A stretch of DNA of 40,135 nucleotides from CAYJDR01 sp964368965 (GTDB lineage Bacteria; Chrysiogenota; Deferribacteres; Deferribacterales; Mucispirillaceae), in contig CAYJDR010000020.1 in NCBI GenBank assembly GCA_964368965.1, positions 1 to 40,135 of the forward strand. Reading direction: 5' to 3'. The position numbers and the translations under genes were made by a program. The notes under the pieces are model-generated. The model saw nothing but the letters and a program-made list of their open reading frames with translations. It was not told the origin of the DNA and did not search any database. Every line of letters starts with the position of its first letter. The first letter of the stretch is position 1. Positions 40,059-40,135 of the stretch are shown here, one piece after another.

Positions 40059-40135
40059 TATTTCACCTTCTATGGTAGTCTATATTATTATATAAAAAAA
40101 ATAAAGTAAAAACATAAAGTAGTGAACTTTTAAAT

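Overview
The window is about 40 kb of an AT-rich (I estimate 35-40% GC) Gram-negative bacterial genome with an outer membrane (porin, BamD, Kdo transferase, heptose phosphatase, lipoproteins). A four-subunit 2-oxoglutarate:ferredoxin oxidoreductase next to an E. coli-type succinate dehydrogenase, pseudaminic-acid genes, HslUV and several HxlR/flavodoxin genes suggests a microaerophilic or anaerobic respiratory bacterium. My best guess is Deferribacterota, a placement made from gene content only. A run of exactly 100 N shows that this is a scaffolded draft or metagenome assembly.

Layout. 1-1620: structured repeat region, then a PLP aminotransferase. 1816-3060: a monocistronic porin with promoter and terminator. 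3302-6924: hslV-hslU plus a secreted FG-GAP-like protein (minus strand). 6936-9825: LPLAT-waaA-gmhB lipid A/LPS core genes and a periplasmic rhodanese (plus). 9835-11241: nitronate monooxygenase (minus). 11428-14592: korDABC plus a small SdhE-like gene. 14611-17621: redox/stress genes (EFR1 ferredoxin-flavodoxin, flavodoxin-family protein, two HxlR regulators, a VOC protein). 17629-21221: pseF - TIM-barrel gene - pseI - NlpC/P60 peptidase, all overlapping. 21222-22256: a 1 kb region with two diverged copies of an element carrying paired DnaA-box-like nonamers, and between them a minus-strand unit for a 22-residue hydrophobic peptide. 22257-26421: an AMMECR1 protein and sdhCDAB. 26504-29987: two paralogous lipoproteins, a DUF2148 ferredoxin-domain protein and an unknown. 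30014-40058: a long minus-strand run hisB-hisH-hisA-pgpA-cinA-(membrane protein)-gdpD-ribF-rimO-bamD-serS-(RsmI-like methylase).

How the genes fit together. Kor and Sdh are adjacent TCA-cycle steps. SdhA keeps the histidine used for covalent FAD attachment, and the last kor-operon gene looks like the SdhE/SDHAF2 flavinylation factor; RibF would supply FAD. LPLAT, WaaA, GmhB, BamD and the porin serve the outer membrane. PseF/PseI point to pseudaminic acid on flagellin or surface glycan. The HxlR-flavodoxin and HxlR-VOC groups look like reactive-electrophile or redox responses.

The most unusual parts are the duplicated nonamer element at 21404-22243 (possible DnaA-binding locus or origin region), the small-peptide unit inside it, and the SdhE-like gene at the end of the kor operon. 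The break in sdhA is an assembly artefact: the gap is flanked by the same 55 bp on both sides.
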